From the NCBI GenBank assembly GCA_045430345.1, contig JAILXT010000001.1:992001-1056000 (forward strand): a stretch of 64,000 nucleotides of DNA. The letters are read 5' to 3'. Positions 37,847 to 46,871 of this stretch are shown in pieces. Position numbers and translations under genes: made by a program. Origin of the DNA: Agarilytica sp045430345 (GTDB taxonomy: Bacteria > Pseudomonadota > Gammaproteobacteria > Pseudomonadales > Cellvibrionaceae). The first letter of the stretch is position 1. Each line of letters starts with the position of its first letter. The notes under the pieces are model-generated. The model was not told where the DNA came from. It searched no databases and saw nothing but the letters and a program-made list of their open reading frames with translations.

Positions 37847-38935
37847 TTAACTCCCTATTCCGTTTTTTTCATCATTTACAGTAAGCCCCTGCATTACCAC
37901 GGCACTTCGCCATTGGTTGTCAGAAGAGCTGTAAATCATAATATTATTTAAACCAGCGTTATTGATTAAATGTGCCGAATGCGCGATCAGTAAAATCCCA
38001 GAAAAAGCACCAAGATCGCCAGTATATTCAAAAGGATGAAACAACTCGGCATCTCCGATTTCGTCGGTTAAACGGGCAAGCGCGACGCGATGCTCTTTCA
38101 TCCCAAATAGTTCACCGTTTAGGCTGGAAACAATGGCATCACAATTGTTTACTTCTGGATCAACCTGTTGAAACGCAGCCACCATCGCTTGATGTAGGGC
38201 TTCGCCTTTATGGGATGTTTCATTTGCCCAGTGCGAAGGTGATTGTGCTACACCTGGCGGATACAAGTAGATTGCTTTGTTGTCTTCAGGGTCGTTTAAA
38301 CACGCAGCGGCCAACTCGGGTGTTCGAGCCAAAACGATAAACCCTGCTCCCTCCCCTGGCGCGAAACCGTCCATCACACCATCGGCTTTTAATCGCCCTC
38401 GCTCATCTAAGGAAGCGAGCCATTCATTATTAAAGGGGCTTTCTGCTGAGCCAAGAACAACATAATCAAACCCCTTTTGGTTCATTAGATCATACGCATA
38501 CTGCAATGCATAAATTCCAGACGCACGACCTAGATTAACGGGGTATATGGCATCCTGTTTAATTGGCGCATCCAACTCGCTGAGTAGATCAGAAATCGTC
38601 GTAAGGGGAAGCAACTCATATTCTTCAGACTCTGCTCCTAGCCATATCAAGGGAACAGTATTTGGAAAAGAGACTTGTTGCTTCAGGTCCTCAATCGCAA
38701 AAGCTAGTAGCTTTACACATCGAACCAATTTTGTAGTGAAGGGGCCGTCGATATCGACATCTAAAATCGCATCGACAAACAAACCATCATCCAACGCTGA
38801 TACAACTGCCGAGCTTCCGTTGGCGCAAGTAAAACCGCAAGTACGATAGCCACTTACTTGGGCATCCATAGCGTCCATTGTCATTTGGGTATTGGCACCG
38901 ATAGAAGAAATCATTGCTGTCGTTGATAAGTACAT
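37847..38935 (-). CDS. Ketosynthase-fold protein lacking catalytic residues, type VI associated
   Basis: 362 residues with the thiolase-fold pattern of beta-ketoacyl synthases, best seen in GFAPGEGAGFIVLA (KS consensus GYVxGEGAG). The active-site ACSSS is replaced by LGRASG, so there is no nucleophilic Cys. The HGTGT position reads near SSLNGELFG and the NIGH position near EYTGDLGAF, so both His are gone too. It cannot condense acyl chains. Genes like it occur with DUF2169, DUF4150 and TIGR02270 in type VI loci, where it probably serves a structural or adaptor role. It lies 8 bases after TIGR02270 and 2 bases before the effector. It is unrelated in function to the PKS at the left end. Confidence 0.75.
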   Translation of the reverse strand: MYLSTTAMISSIGANTQMTMDAMDAQVSGYRTCGFTCANGSSAVVSALDDGLFVDAILDVDIDGPFTTKLVRCVKLLAFAIEDLKQQVSFPNTVPLIWLGAESEEYELLPLTTISDLLSELDAPIKQDAIYPVNLGRASGIYALQYAYDLMNQKGFDYVVLGSAESPFNNEWLASLDERGRLKADGVMDGFAPGEGAGFIVLARTPELAAACLNDPEDNKAIYLYPPGVAQSPSHWANETSHKGEALHQAMVAAFQQVDPEVNNCDAIVSSLNGELFGMKEHRVALARLTDEIGDAELFHPFEYTGDLGAFSGILLIAHSAHLINNAGLNNIMIYSSSDNQWRSAVVMQGLTVNDEKNGIGS

Positions 38936-38943
38936 ACGCTCCC

Positions 38944-40230
38944 CTACCCTAACCAGCCGAATACAGATAACTCAGAGTGACTCGGCAGTAGATAATCGAA
39001 AGGTGTATATGTTTGACCGCTTAGAGCCGAGTTAATACAGGTGTATTTTCTTATCAGTCCAAGATCAAAGGACTGATACTGTTCATAAATTTGAGAAACG
39101 CTCTCAACTGGTCGCCCCAAAAAATGGCGCTTATTTGGGGAGAACCCTCGAACAACGTGATCACTTAACGCCAGTAACTTTTCCACATTTGGGTATGGAA
39201 TTGACATATCTTGAGATAGGAATAGACCAGAGCTGTCCAAATTTTCTATTTCAGGTTGAGGGTCAAGAGCCAGCGAGGGCTGATCCAGGGCAATGCCAGT
39301 CATTTGAAAAAAGGCCAAGGCCAGCCAAGTAGCAAGCGCAGGATTTTCTGTTTTTTTAATCAGCCAGCTCAAGGTGGCTGGATCACCGTGCATTGCAATC
39401 GCTTGAATTATTAAATCTTCCGCCAATTCGGACGCATTTAAGGCCGCCGCAACATATTTTTTGGAATCTGTCAGCGAATGACCAAGTATGATCCATGAAG
39501 ACAATGTTTCGAATGCTTCATTACTCGACAGACTGAATTCAACAATTTTCGGTAGAAAATTTCGGTCATTCATCATGAAACGCGCCCAATGAGCAGTACA
39601 CCGAATTAACTCACTCTCATGTAAAACAGCATCACGTAAAAAAGGATGTACAGATGTCTCTTTTAATTGCCCCGCTGCAAAGATTAAACGCTCAAACAAC
39701 CCCACATGTTGCTGACAATCTTCTCGTTTGATTAATTCTTGCAACTTTTTCGTTGGCAACGTGCCCTGCATAACACAAACACTTACCGCCAGCCATTTAT
39801 GGTTAAGATCTTTACTAGACAAAAACCTCTGAATCCAGGGCGAAGACAAGGATTTTGGCAGCCATGCTAAAGCATGCACCAATCCCATTTGCCCATCTTC
39901 CAATTGCAGATAAACATTTACAATCCGCGCTATCCATTGCTCATCGCCACTTGCGAAGGCAAGCACCGCACTTGAAAAAACATCGCTAACGTCAGCAAAA
40001 TTTAATGCTTCTGCTTCACACAAGCATTCGTACGTGATCTCTTTTGTTACATCTAACTGACGTAACAAATACAATATGTTTTTTCTGATCCGTGAGTCAA
40101 ATTCTAGGGATTTATCGGAGGAAGATAGTAGTTGCTCGGACAATGCCCGACGCACATTAAATATGCTAGCGATTTCATCAAATGCTGAGCCTATTTGATC
40201 GTCAAAATATACATCAATATTGAGCGACAT
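38944..40230 (-). CDS. TIGR02270-family protein, type VI associated
   Basis: 428 residues of mostly helical, HEAT-like sequence. The C-terminal WLALAFFQMTGIAL and the RHFLGRPV region resemble the TIGR02270 family, which is found beside PAAR-like and DUF2169 genes in type VI loci. The role is unknown; helical-repeat proteins often act as loading chaperones or adaptors. The gene starts 10 bases after the PAAR-like gene and precedes the dead-KS gene by 8 bases. Confidence 0.75.
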   Translation of the reverse strand: MSLNIDVYFDDQIGSAFDEIASIFNVRRALSEQLLSSSDKSLEFDSRIRKNILYLLRQLDVTKEITYECLCEAEALNFADVSDVFSSAVLAFASGDEQWIARIVNVYLQLEDGQMGLVHALAWLPKSLSSPWIQRFLSSKDLNHKWLAVSVCVMQGTLPTKKLQELIKREDCQQHVGLFERLIFAAGQLKETSVHPFLRDAVLHESELIRCTAHWARFMMNDRNFLPKIVEFSLSSNEAFETLSSWIILGHSLTDSKKYVAAALNASELAEDLIIQAIAMHGDPATLSWLIKKTENPALATWLALAFFQMTGIALDQPSLALDPQPEIENLDSSGLFLSQDMSIPYPNVEKLLALSDHVVRGFSPNKRHFLGRPVESVSQIYEQYQSFDLGLIRKYTCINSALSGQTYTPFDYLLPSHSELSVFGWLG

Positions 40231-40240
40231 CTTTTACTGG

Positions 40241-40621
40241 CTAACCCATGGTATTTTTCTTGTTATGAAACAACGGATCGCCCATTCGACAAACATTTTT
40301 ACCTTCAAATTTGACATCGAATGAATACATCATATATTCACATACATCTGTAATCGTGCCACTCGCAACGCCTTTCTTGTTACCCGGCTGATCACCAGTA
40401 CTTTTTGAATATTTAGCACCTTTGACCATTGGCATTTTTCCGTCGCACTTTACGGAAGTCGGCCCACTAACGGTATCTGAAGATTTACCGATATTCGGAT
40501 ATGGTATTGGCACAACTGCGTTACCTATTTGGGTCAAGCAAACATCAGGGAACACAGCGCTCAGTCCCCCACTACCTTTGTGAGCGATGCCTCGTGTATT
40601 AGCAAATGTTGTCTGTGCCAT
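40241..40621 (-). CDS. PAAR-like protein, DUF4150
   Basis: 126 residues. FPDVCLTQIG..VVPIPYPNIG near residues 24-47, CDGKMPMVKG in the middle and CRMGDPLFHN near the end fit the DUF4150 family of PAAR-like spike-tip proteins. They cap VgrG and carry effectors across the target membrane. Cys and His residues (Cys28, Cys59, Cys93, Cys111, His119) could bind a metal. It lies 41 bases after DUF2169, a class of chaperone-like proteins tied to effector loading. Confidence 0.88.
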   Translation of the reverse strand: MAQTTFANTRGIAHKGSGGLSAVFPDVCLTQIGNAVVPIPYPNIGKSSDTVSGPTSVKCDGKMPMVKGAKYSKSTGDQPGNKKGVASGTITDVCEYMMYSFDVKFEGKNVCRMGDPLFHNKKNTMG

Positions 40622-40662
40622 TTTTACTCCAATCTAATTCTTCTTGTACGATCAAACACAAG

Positions 40663-41661
40663 CTAAGTACGCCCTAATAGCGTTTTAATCTCTTTTACAT
40701 CTGCCAAAGTACGAGGAATCGGCGCTAGCGCCTGCCAAAACATCCGTACAATCATTTGTTCTGATTCAATAACAACAGTAACTAACTTAAAGTTGAGCGA
40801 AAATGTACCCTTAGCAAAAAACACCTCCCCCATAGGTGAAAGCACCGGCAAATTAAACACGGATTCACCTTGCTCATTTAAATTTCTTATCCTGATAGCC
40901 TCGCCACCATTTAAACCCTGCCGAAATTGTAATTCAGGTATCGCAGCGTTAAAAAATGCTGGATTAAAGTCAGCTGGCAAAAAAGGTGCCCGAGTTTTCT
41001 TCCATTTATCGTCGTAAGTACCTGCGAATCTAGCCCTCTCTGGTAGCGCCACGGAAAGTGCACTAACACCGGCCGGCCTGGGCCGCTGCCTCAGCGCGCT
41101 TAACCTTTGCTCAGGCCATTCTATATTGGGTAAAAAAACACCCTGAAAATCATCATCAGCTGTACTATCGTGTTTCCAGCCTTTGCCTATAGGGTTATGC
41201 TCAAACGATGCTATCTCCCCACCAATATTTTCACTTCCCCCAAAAGCGTTTTCCCAAATTATGGGTAAGCGCTGAAATGGCTTCGGTTCAGTGATGCCCC
41301 CGCGATTCCATACACGATCTCCGAACACATGTAGAGACACTTTTCGACCCAAAACTTCAATCGAAGCCTCCAACGCTTTAACAGGCTTCCCCCCCGGAGA
41401 CACTGCAGCTCCATTGACTATCAAATCAGTCGCCGGCTTACTCACGCCCAGTAGAGACGGATAATTAACAGTTGATACTGCGTCTTCACCAACATATTCA
41501 TCGGCTAACGGTGCAGGAACCTGGCTTTCACAAACACTCCACTTACCCTGAACCAATTGTAGGGATGCGGAAAAAAAAATGGAAAGCTCGTCTACGCCCT
41601 CCAACGTCGCTATAGGCGCAAAGCAGACATGGAATGGTGTTTTATTGTTGAGCTGCAGCAT
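40663..41661 (-). CDS. DUF2169-family type VI adaptor/chaperone
   Basis: 332 residues. The N-terminal MLQLNNKTPFHVCF, VNGAAVSPGGKPVKALEASI, and WENAFGG..IASFEHNPIGKGW are hallmarks of DUF2169. Family members are encoded beside VgrG and DUF4150 PAAR-like genes, and in several bacteria they are needed to load effectors onto the spike. The gene lies 41 bases after the DUF6484 gene and 41 before the PAAR-like gene, in one operon. Confidence 0.88.
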   Translation of the reverse strand: MLQLNNKTPFHVCFAPIATLEGVDELSIFFSASLQLVQGKWSVCESQVPAPLADEYVGEDAVSTVNYPSLLGVSKPATDLIVNGAAVSPGGKPVKALEASIEVLGRKVSLHVFGDRVWNRGGITEPKPFQRLPIIWENAFGGSENIGGEIASFEHNPIGKGWKHDSTADDDFQGVFLPNIEWPEQRLSALRQRPRPAGVSALSVALPERARFAGTYDDKWKKTRAPFLPADFNPAFFNAAIPELQFRQGLNGGEAIRIRNLNEQGESVFNLPVLSPMGEVFFAKGTFSLNFKLVTVVIESEQMIVRMFWQALAPIPRTLADVKEIKTLLGRT

Positions 41662-41702
41662 TAATTAATGGCCAGTTGATACTCGGTTCACACAAAAGAA
41701 CG

Positions 41703-42344
41703 CTAGTTGATCTTAACAGCCCCACCACTCAATCGCTGAGTATGACTAGCACGAGTGTGGATGTAGCGGCCATTAATACGGACTCGTCCATCTGAAGTAA
41801 GACTTATGCTGCTATCACCGCACTGAAGTGTCAACGCAGTCTCTGCTCGAAATATCAAGTGCTCATTTTCCTGCCCATCGGCGATAATCACCACCTTGTT
41901 TGCGGCATCACTATGAAGGGTTGTATCGTAAAAAACCTTTTCGTCAGCAGAACCGTCCTCCAAATCAACAAGCTCTTCACTTTCCTTTGCACTATTATTT
42001 TCCTGGGTAGACGCCAGAACATCATCTAACACAGTATTTAGATTATTTTTTTTATCCACAATCTCTTGTGGTAAAAAACCAACTATCATCAAGTGATCTG
42101 TTCCTACCAAAGGCGTACATGCGACTTTTTTCCCAATGTCGGCATCTAGATATCGCCGGCTAGAAAACCCTTCAACCGAATTAAATGGGTTGTCGCACCC
42201 CGACAAAGCGAGCAACGTTATCCCATGTTCATCCGTCTCACTCACAATAGAAGCAATTGACACGTATCCATCGTCAGCCAAGCTCTTACCGCCAGAAGTG
42301 GGTTTTGAGTGACCTTGCGGTTCCCTATGTTCTATTGGATTCAT
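41703..42344 (-). CDS. DUF6484-like protein next to VgrG
   Basis: 213 residues. The N-terminal half (~25-100) is a small beta-rich domain with SIVSETDEHGITLLAL and KKVACTPLVGTDHLMIVGF, followed by an acidic linker. The C-terminal repeat region LTLQCGDSSISLTSDGRVRI then GGAVKIN resembles the beta-helical tail found in VgrG spikes and in the DUF6484 family. It may extend or adapt the spike. It lies 60 bases after vgrG. Confidence 0.7.
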   Translation of the reverse strand: MNPIEHREPQGHSKPTSGGKSLADDGYVSIASIVSETDEHGITLLALSGCDNPFNSVEGFSSRRYLDADIGKKVACTPLVGTDHLMIVGFLPQEIVDKKNNLNTVLDDVLASTQENNSAKESEELVDLEDGSADEKVFYDTTLHSDAANKVVIIADGQENEHLIFRAETALTLQCGDSSISLTSDGRVRINGRYIHTRASHTQRLSGGAVKIN

Positions 42345-42404
42345 GGGTAACTTATCATTCTCGTTTGATTAGTAGGCTCATCTTAAATTGACGCATACAA
42401 AAGA

Positions 42405-44408
42405 TTAATTCATCCCGATCTTACTGCCTTTAACAACAACATTACCGGATCCTTTAACGTTTATATTTTTACCACTAATAGTAATATCGCCATTTTTCTT
42501 CATTACTAATTTGGCCGATCCAGTTTTCAACACTATTTCATCGTCAGCTACCATGCTGATAGTTTTTGCTTTCAGACTGTAATCTTTCGTTACAGTTTCA
42601 TCATAGGTCCCATCAACTCTCTCAACAAGATTCTTCTTCACCGATATATCCATGTCCTTGCCGACAACTTCGGTGTGATTCTCACCGACTTCAATAACAA
42701 CATTTTTACCTATCGAGATATCCGCATTTTTACCAACACTCTCACTATGGTTTTCACCAACCTGAATAGTTTTATTCTTTGCAATCGTTTCGGACTGATT
42801 ATTACCGACCGTTTTATTTCGATCGTTATCTATTGTAGAGTTTTCGTCATGCTTGACATGCTTCGTACGATCATTATCAACCGTTAACGTTTCATCGTTT
42901 TCGACTTCGGTATCCATATTTTTTTCTGCATGGATAAAGATCTGCTCACTGTCTTTCTTATCGTCAAAAATCAACTCATTACAATTGGCAGCGGAACCAC
43001 TCTTTGTCGAACGTGTTCGCCAGCCGCTTTTGGTTTTTGAATCCATCGGCGGCTTATTTTTTCCGTTATATACGGTGCCAGTAACGATAGGCCGATCTGG
43101 ATCACCATCAAGGAAATCGACAATGACTTCATGACCGATTCTTGGGATAAACGAAGCACCCCATTGAGCCCCGGCCCATTGCTGCATCACCCGAATAAAA
43201 CAGGTGGTATTCTCGTCGTTATTACCTTCACGATCCCAATAAAACTGGACTTTGATACGCCCCAGATCATCCACATATATTTCTTCACCACTTGGACCGG
43301 TTACGATAGCGGATTGAGGGCCTCGCATAACCGGCCGCTTATGAATCTGTTCTGGGCGAAAGTGCACTTCGGAGGGGATACAAATAAAGTTATTACTATA
43401 GCCAGTGCTACCATCTTGACCAGAGAAATGGGAGTTATCAAACGCACTATGATGAATGCTCACCACAATGTACTCACCTTTCTCCGAGGCGTTGTCGTGC
43501 TTTTTGACTTTAAATTTTCCGCCTGCGTAAAAGGTTGCGCAATCACTGCCGGCTGAAACCATATTAATATTGGCTTCTTCCGCGTCTAAACGAATCTTGA
43601 CTAGATCATCGCCTGATGCGAAATCGTACATACCAGGATATTCGTAATGCTCGTAATTACCATTATTAGCGAACTTGCTGGTAGTTTTCGTATTAGAAAA
43701 TAGCTTTTTATTTGGCTCTTTAAAATTGTAGTCGCTGTGGGACCACTGGCCTTTCTTAAAGTTATAGAGATGTTCCCAACGGCTTATCTGCTCATTCGGA
43801 GAACTGCCATTAGAGTACTCTAAGTCAGTTTGAGTAAACTCGTCGTATGCGTTTTTCTGATCCACGATGATCAGCTTGTGACTGCCCGAGTCATGCTGAA
43901 AATAATAGGCTATGCCCTCTTCTTCTAAGAGGCGCGAAACAAAGTGGAGGTCACTTTCGTTGTGCTGAATACAATATTCGCGCTTTACGCCGCCATCTGC
44001 ACGAAAATCAAAATCGGTAAACCCGTGGTCTTGAAAAATTTGACTCACGATTTCTTTGGTATTTTTATCTTGGAAAATTCGGTGATTGTTGGTTTTTGAT
44101 AAAAACCAAAGCCATGGCACCATCGTCATCCGATATTGACGGGCGTTGTCGGCTTTTATTTCGCCGTAAGTAAAAGATCTGATATAACCATGAAACACGC
44201 GTTGATGTTCATCTTGCACTGTAATCGTCGTTGATTTGCCAACAATACTGTCAGCTTTTATTTCGATATTTTCTGATATAACGTCGATATGAAATTCAAA
44301 AAGGTCTGAGATGAATTCATCCCCTTCGAATCCAGTCAGCAAGAAGGTATCTGTTCCCAGAGAGAAGTCGCCAATGGCAATGAAACGGTTTTCTTGGGTA
44401 ATACTCAT
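42405..44408 (-). CDS. vgrG: Type VI secretion spike protein VgrG (TssI)
   Basis: 667 residues. The phage gp27-like part (1-370) contains SRLLEEEGIAYYF. The gp5-like OB fold contains GPSGEEIYVDDLGRIKVQFY and ARIGHEV-like FIPRIGHEVIVDF. A C-terminal beta-helix (~500-667) of 8-residue-type repeats follows (VGENHSESVGKN, VGENHTEVVGKD). No extra effector domain is fused; the helix ends in SKIGMN. It forms the trimeric spike capped by the PAAR-like protein. It is second in the island after hcp, separated by hairpins that may lower its expression. Confidence 0.95.
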   Translation of the reverse strand: MSITQENRFIAIGDFSLGTDTFLLTGFEGDEFISDLFEFHIDVISENIEIKADSIVGKSTTITVQDEHQRVFHGYIRSFTYGEIKADNARQYRMTMVPWLWFLSKTNNHRIFQDKNTKEIVSQIFQDHGFTDFDFRADGGVKREYCIQHNESDLHFVSRLLEEEGIAYYFQHDSGSHKLIIVDQKNAYDEFTQTDLEYSNGSSPNEQISRWEHLYNFKKGQWSHSDYNFKEPNKKLFSNTKTTSKFANNGNYEHYEYPGMYDFASGDDLVKIRLDAEEANINMVSAGSDCATFYAGGKFKVKKHDNASEKGEYIVVSIHHSAFDNSHFSGQDGSTGYSNNFICIPSEVHFRPEQIHKRPVMRGPQSAIVTGPSGEEIYVDDLGRIKVQFYWDREGNNDENTTCFIRVMQQWAGAQWGASFIPRIGHEVIVDFLDGDPDRPIVTGTVYNGKNKPPMDSKTKSGWRTRSTKSGSAANCNELIFDDKKDSEQIFIHAEKNMDTEVENDETLTVDNDRTKHVKHDENSTIDNDRNKTVGNNQSETIAKNKTIQVGENHSESVGKNADISIGKNVVIEVGENHTEVVGKDMDISVKKNLVERVDGTYDETVTKDYSLKAKTISMVADDEIVLKTGSAKLVMKKNGDITISGKNINVKGSGNVVVKGSKIGMN

Positions 44409-44472
44409 GAGCGGTGTTCCGTTCGTAAATTTCCGTTAAATATGACAGTCTAGTCGAGCTCGTTGCCGGGTT

Positions 44473-44488
44473 AAATACTTAAGTATTT
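44473..44488. promoter_or_regulatory. Perfect 16-base palindrome upstream of vgrG
   Basis: AAATACTTAAGTATTT lies 65-80 bases before the vgrG start codon, between the hcp terminator and vgrG. It could be an operator for a separate vgrG promoter. Confidence 0.4.
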
Positions 44489-44520
44489 GGGGCCATATTC
44501 ACCTACCGAATAAAAAACTA

Positions 44521-44548
44521 AGGAGCGCTTGGTAAACCAAGCGCTCCT
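44521..44548 (-). terminator. Strong hairpin terminator after hcp
   Basis: A perfect 12-base stem (AGGAGCGCTTGG) with a 4-base loop is followed on the minus strand by a T-rich run. It should end most hcp transcripts before vgrG. Confidence 0.88.
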
Positions 44549-44552
44549 TTCG

Positions 44553-44575
44553 AATATTAGCTTGGAGCTAATATT
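44553..44575 (-). repeat. Second hairpin overlapping the hcp stop codon
   Basis: Perfect 10-base arms (AATATTAGCT / AGCTAATATT) with a 3-base loop lie directly before the terminator hairpin and touch the hcp stop codon. It may protect the hcp mRNA 3' end. Confidence 0.6.
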
Positions 44576-45053
44576 ATGCCATTGAACCTGTTTCCAAGTT
44601 GTAGCATACAGTTTGTGGGCTAGCGCCTTTGTTCGTCTTATCGTAGTCGTGGTAACGAACTTCGATTTTAGCGTAGCTCATAGAGATTGACTCAAGAGGA
44701 TCGCTGTCGCCATCTGCAGAGATTGAGTAACCGCTAACAAGAACGTCAGTCAATGTGTAAGTCATGTACTCAACTAGTTTATCAGCGCCAGTTTGAACAA
44801 ACTTGATGGTTACTTTTTTACCAGTTGATCCAGAAACAGACTCTTTAAACAATGCTGTAGCTGAATTATCTGTCTTGTGCGTGAAAGTAACTTCGCTCAA
44901 GCTAGGACGAGTGGCTTCACGGTTAGCTAAGTTACCTGGCTCCATGCTGATGCCGCGACCACAACCGAATTGCAACGAATCAACACGAATGTGCTTTTCA
45001 TAACCTTTAGCTGTTGCGTTACCTTCGATACCTTCGTATTCAATAAAAATCAT
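44574..45053 (-). CDS. hcp: Type VI secretion tube protein Hcp (TssD)
   Basis: 159 residues, the usual Hcp length. MIFIEYEGIEGNATAKGYEKHIRV begins the beta-barrel, followed by GRGISM, REATRPSLSEVTFTHKTD, ALFKESVSG and VLVSGYSIS, all typical of Hcp1. It forms stacked hexameric rings of the secretion tube and is itself secreted. AAGGAA lies upstream of the ATG. It is the first gene of the island, with a 719-base region before it and two hairpins after it. No core type VI genes (tssA-tssM) are in the window. Confidence 0.95.
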   Translation of the reverse strand: MIFIEYEGIEGNATAKGYEKHIRVDSLQFGCGRGISMEPGNLANREATRPSLSEVTFTHKTDNSATALFKESVSGSTGKKVTIKFVQTGADKLVEYMTYTLTDVLVSGYSISADGDSDPLESISMSYAKIEVRYHDYDKTNKGASPQTVCYNLETGSMA

Positions 45054-45565
45054 TTCTTTAGTTCCTTGTATGTTAAAACATTACGACATTAGCGGAATTT
45101 ACATTCCAGATTTAATTAAGGCGCCAAGCTGGCTTTCTTCTCCTTTAACTCTTCATTCATATTGAGACTAATCTCAATTCGCCGAAAGAGCATCACGTCC
45201 TGTAGAAAAAGTAGATTCCGTAACAACTCAACTTTTGCGCTTACAACCTTAACTCAACGTGTGTTTTTCAATCTCATTGTGTCTTGGCGGTGATTTCTAT
45301 TAAAACAGCTTTTTTTAAAAATAGAACCGCTTGGCCGGGCTAAAAATGCCTAATCAATCACACTTTTTACCCCATAAAAACCAATTAATTAAATAAATTA
45401 TTTCTTTCAACAAAAACGGTTAAATATCAACCAAAAACATAGAGTGAAAAGAATTTCGACACACGTAGTGTGGGGTGCAAACCCATGCACCTGAAACAAA
45501 AAGTTGTTTCCGACACCAGTAACTACGGGGCTTCGCACACATATAGCCAATTTTCGAACAAATTC
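45054..45565. other. Intergenic region upstream of hcp, no gene seen
   Basis: It presumably holds the hcp promoter. A short inverted repeat (GGTGCA-N6-TGCACC) occurs at 45,474-45,491. A 78-codon minus-strand frame at 45,420-45,656 overlaps the lexA promoter, shows no family resemblance and is not called. Confidence 0.5.
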
Positions 45566-45593
45566 TTGCCTTCACAAAAATACTGTATATAAT
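45566..45593 (+). promoter_or_regulatory. Sigma-70-type promoter of lexA
   Basis: TTGCCT (-35) and TATAAT (-10) are separated by 16 bases. The -10 element lies inside the first LexA box, so LexA binding would block RNA polymerase. The predicted leader is ~170 bases. Confidence 0.7.
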
Positions 45594-45618
45594 TACATTT
45601 AACTGTATATCCATCCAC
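45581..45618 (+). promoter_or_regulatory. Two adjacent LexA (SOS) boxes
   Basis: TACTGTATATAATTACAT (45,581-45,598) and AACTGTATATCCATCCAC (45,601-45,618) each have a perfect CTGTATAT half and a weaker second half. Two boxes 20 bases apart upstream of lexA recall the E. coli arrangement and imply autoregulation of lexA-sulA. Confidence 0.75.
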
Positions 45619-45772
45619 AAATGAATATGCGTATTAAAAACGAATAAAAACACCAATTTAGACAGCGAGCACTCATCACCGCCTTACCAGCCCCCATGAT
45701 CACCGGCTGAAGGCGTAAAGAGATAAATAGCCAGCCTTTGGGTATAACCGGGAATCACAAGGAATCCTTCGA

Positions 45773-46378
45773 ATGATAAAGCTCACCGCGAGACAACAAG
45801 AAGTACTCAACCTTATAAAAGCCCATATCGATGACACTGGCTACCCCCCGACACGCGCTGAAATCGCCCAGGCACTCGGCTTTCGCTCCGCGAACGCAGC
45901 CGAAGAGCATCTTAAGGCCCTCGCTCGTAAAGGTGCCATTGAGATGGTCGCAGGCGCATCTCGCGGTATTCGCCTACCCGACGTACAAGAAGGGATACCG
46001 CTTATTGGTCGTGTAGCAGCCGGCAGCCCTATTCTGGCTGAGGAGCATATCGAAGATTACTGCAACATCCCAATGGACTTCTTTCACCCATCCGCAGATT
46101 TTCTACTGACCGTACACGGAATGAGTATGAAAGACGTGGGGATATTGGATGGCGACCTCCTCGCGGTACATAGAACAGACCAGGCCCGCAACGGGGAAAT
46201 AGTTGTCGCACGCATTGAAGATGAAGTCACCGTAAAACGCTTTAAGCGGGAGCGTAACAACGCACTCGTTGAGCTATGGCCTGAAAACCCGGACTTTGAC
46301 GTGATTACTGTTGATCTAAGAGACGAAGCTTTTGCTATTGAGGGCTTAAGCGTTGGCGTAATACGACGCGAACAGTAA
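45773..46378 (+). CDS. lexA: LexA repressor of the SOS response
   Basis: 201 residues. The N-terminal winged helix-turn-helix (PTRAEIAQALGFRSANAAEE) binds SOS boxes. The linker cleavage site is Ala83-Gly84 (VAAGSP), and the self-cleavage dyad is Ser118 (GMSM) and Lys155 (VTVKRF), one less than in E. coli. A good ribosome-binding site (AAGGA) precedes the ATG. It is followed 28 bases later by sulA, and both should be repressed through the tandem boxes upstream. Confidence 0.97.
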   Translation: MIKLTARQQEVLNLIKAHIDDTGYPPTRAEIAQALGFRSANAAEEHLKALARKGAIEMVAGASRGIRLPDVQEGIPLIGRVAAGSPILAEEHIEDYCNIPMDFFHPSADFLLTVHGMSMKDVGILDGDLLAVHRTDQARNGEIVVARIEDEVTVKRFKRERNNALVELWPENPDFDVITVDLRDEAFAIEGLSVGVIRREQ

Positions 46379-46406
46379 TTACTGGGAATAAATAGAGGCA
46401 AAAAAA

Positions 46407-46811
46407 ATGAATGCAGCGCTAAAAACTCACCAAGTAAGTAGAAACCATTCTCCTGAATACGGCATTACCGAGATATTAATGCCTTACGGCGAAGACATGA
46501 CCCTGATTCTACCCATGCTCGCCTCACTGAGCCACCAATGTAAAGATCAATGGTTCACCATGATTGTTCCTCGGTCTTTTCTCATGTCCGACCTAAAGCC
46601 ATATCCTTTTGCTTTCAACAATATCCGATTAGTGCACAGTCAGCACAGCGATGACAGCCTATGGATGAGCTGGGACGCCCTCTCGAACGGCAATAGTGGT
46701 TACGTGGTTGCGCTTTTAGAAGACCTTTCTGATACAGATAGAGCTCGCCTTGAAGGCGCTTCCTTTAAGGGGCAAACAAGAGGTTTGGTATTGCGAAAGC
46801 GTCAAGCTTAA
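46407..46811 (+). CDS. sulA: SulA-like SOS cell-division inhibitor
   Basis: 134 residues. GITEILMPYGEDMTLILPML and LASLSHQCKDQWFTMIVP match the SulA core, which binds FtsZ and stops division during DNA damage; the strand VVALLEDLSDTDRARLEG follows. It is shorter than E. coli SulA but like the versions encoded after lexA in Pseudomonas. A ribosome-binding site (AGAGG) precedes the ATG. Co-transcription with lexA places it under SOS control. Confidence 0.88.
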   Translation: MNAALKTHQVSRNHSPEYGITEILMPYGEDMTLILPMLASLSHQCKDQWFTMIVPRSFLMSDLKPYPFAFNNIRLVHSQHSDDSLWMSWDALSNGNSGYVVALLEDLSDTDRARLEGASFKGQTRGLVLRKRQA

Positions 46812-46871
46812 GAGCGAAAATGAGAAATGACGCAATAACGAGGTGATTAAAAAAAGGAAAAACAGAAAGAA

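Noticed and set aside
37847..38935. The KS-like gene as part of the polyketide pathway
   Set aside because: It lacks all catalytic residues, is ~15 kb away on the other strand and is tightly packed within a type VI operon.
45420..45656. 78-codon minus-strand frame upstream of lexA
   Set aside because: It covers the lexA promoter and LexA boxes, is Cys/aromatic-biased and resembles no known protein.
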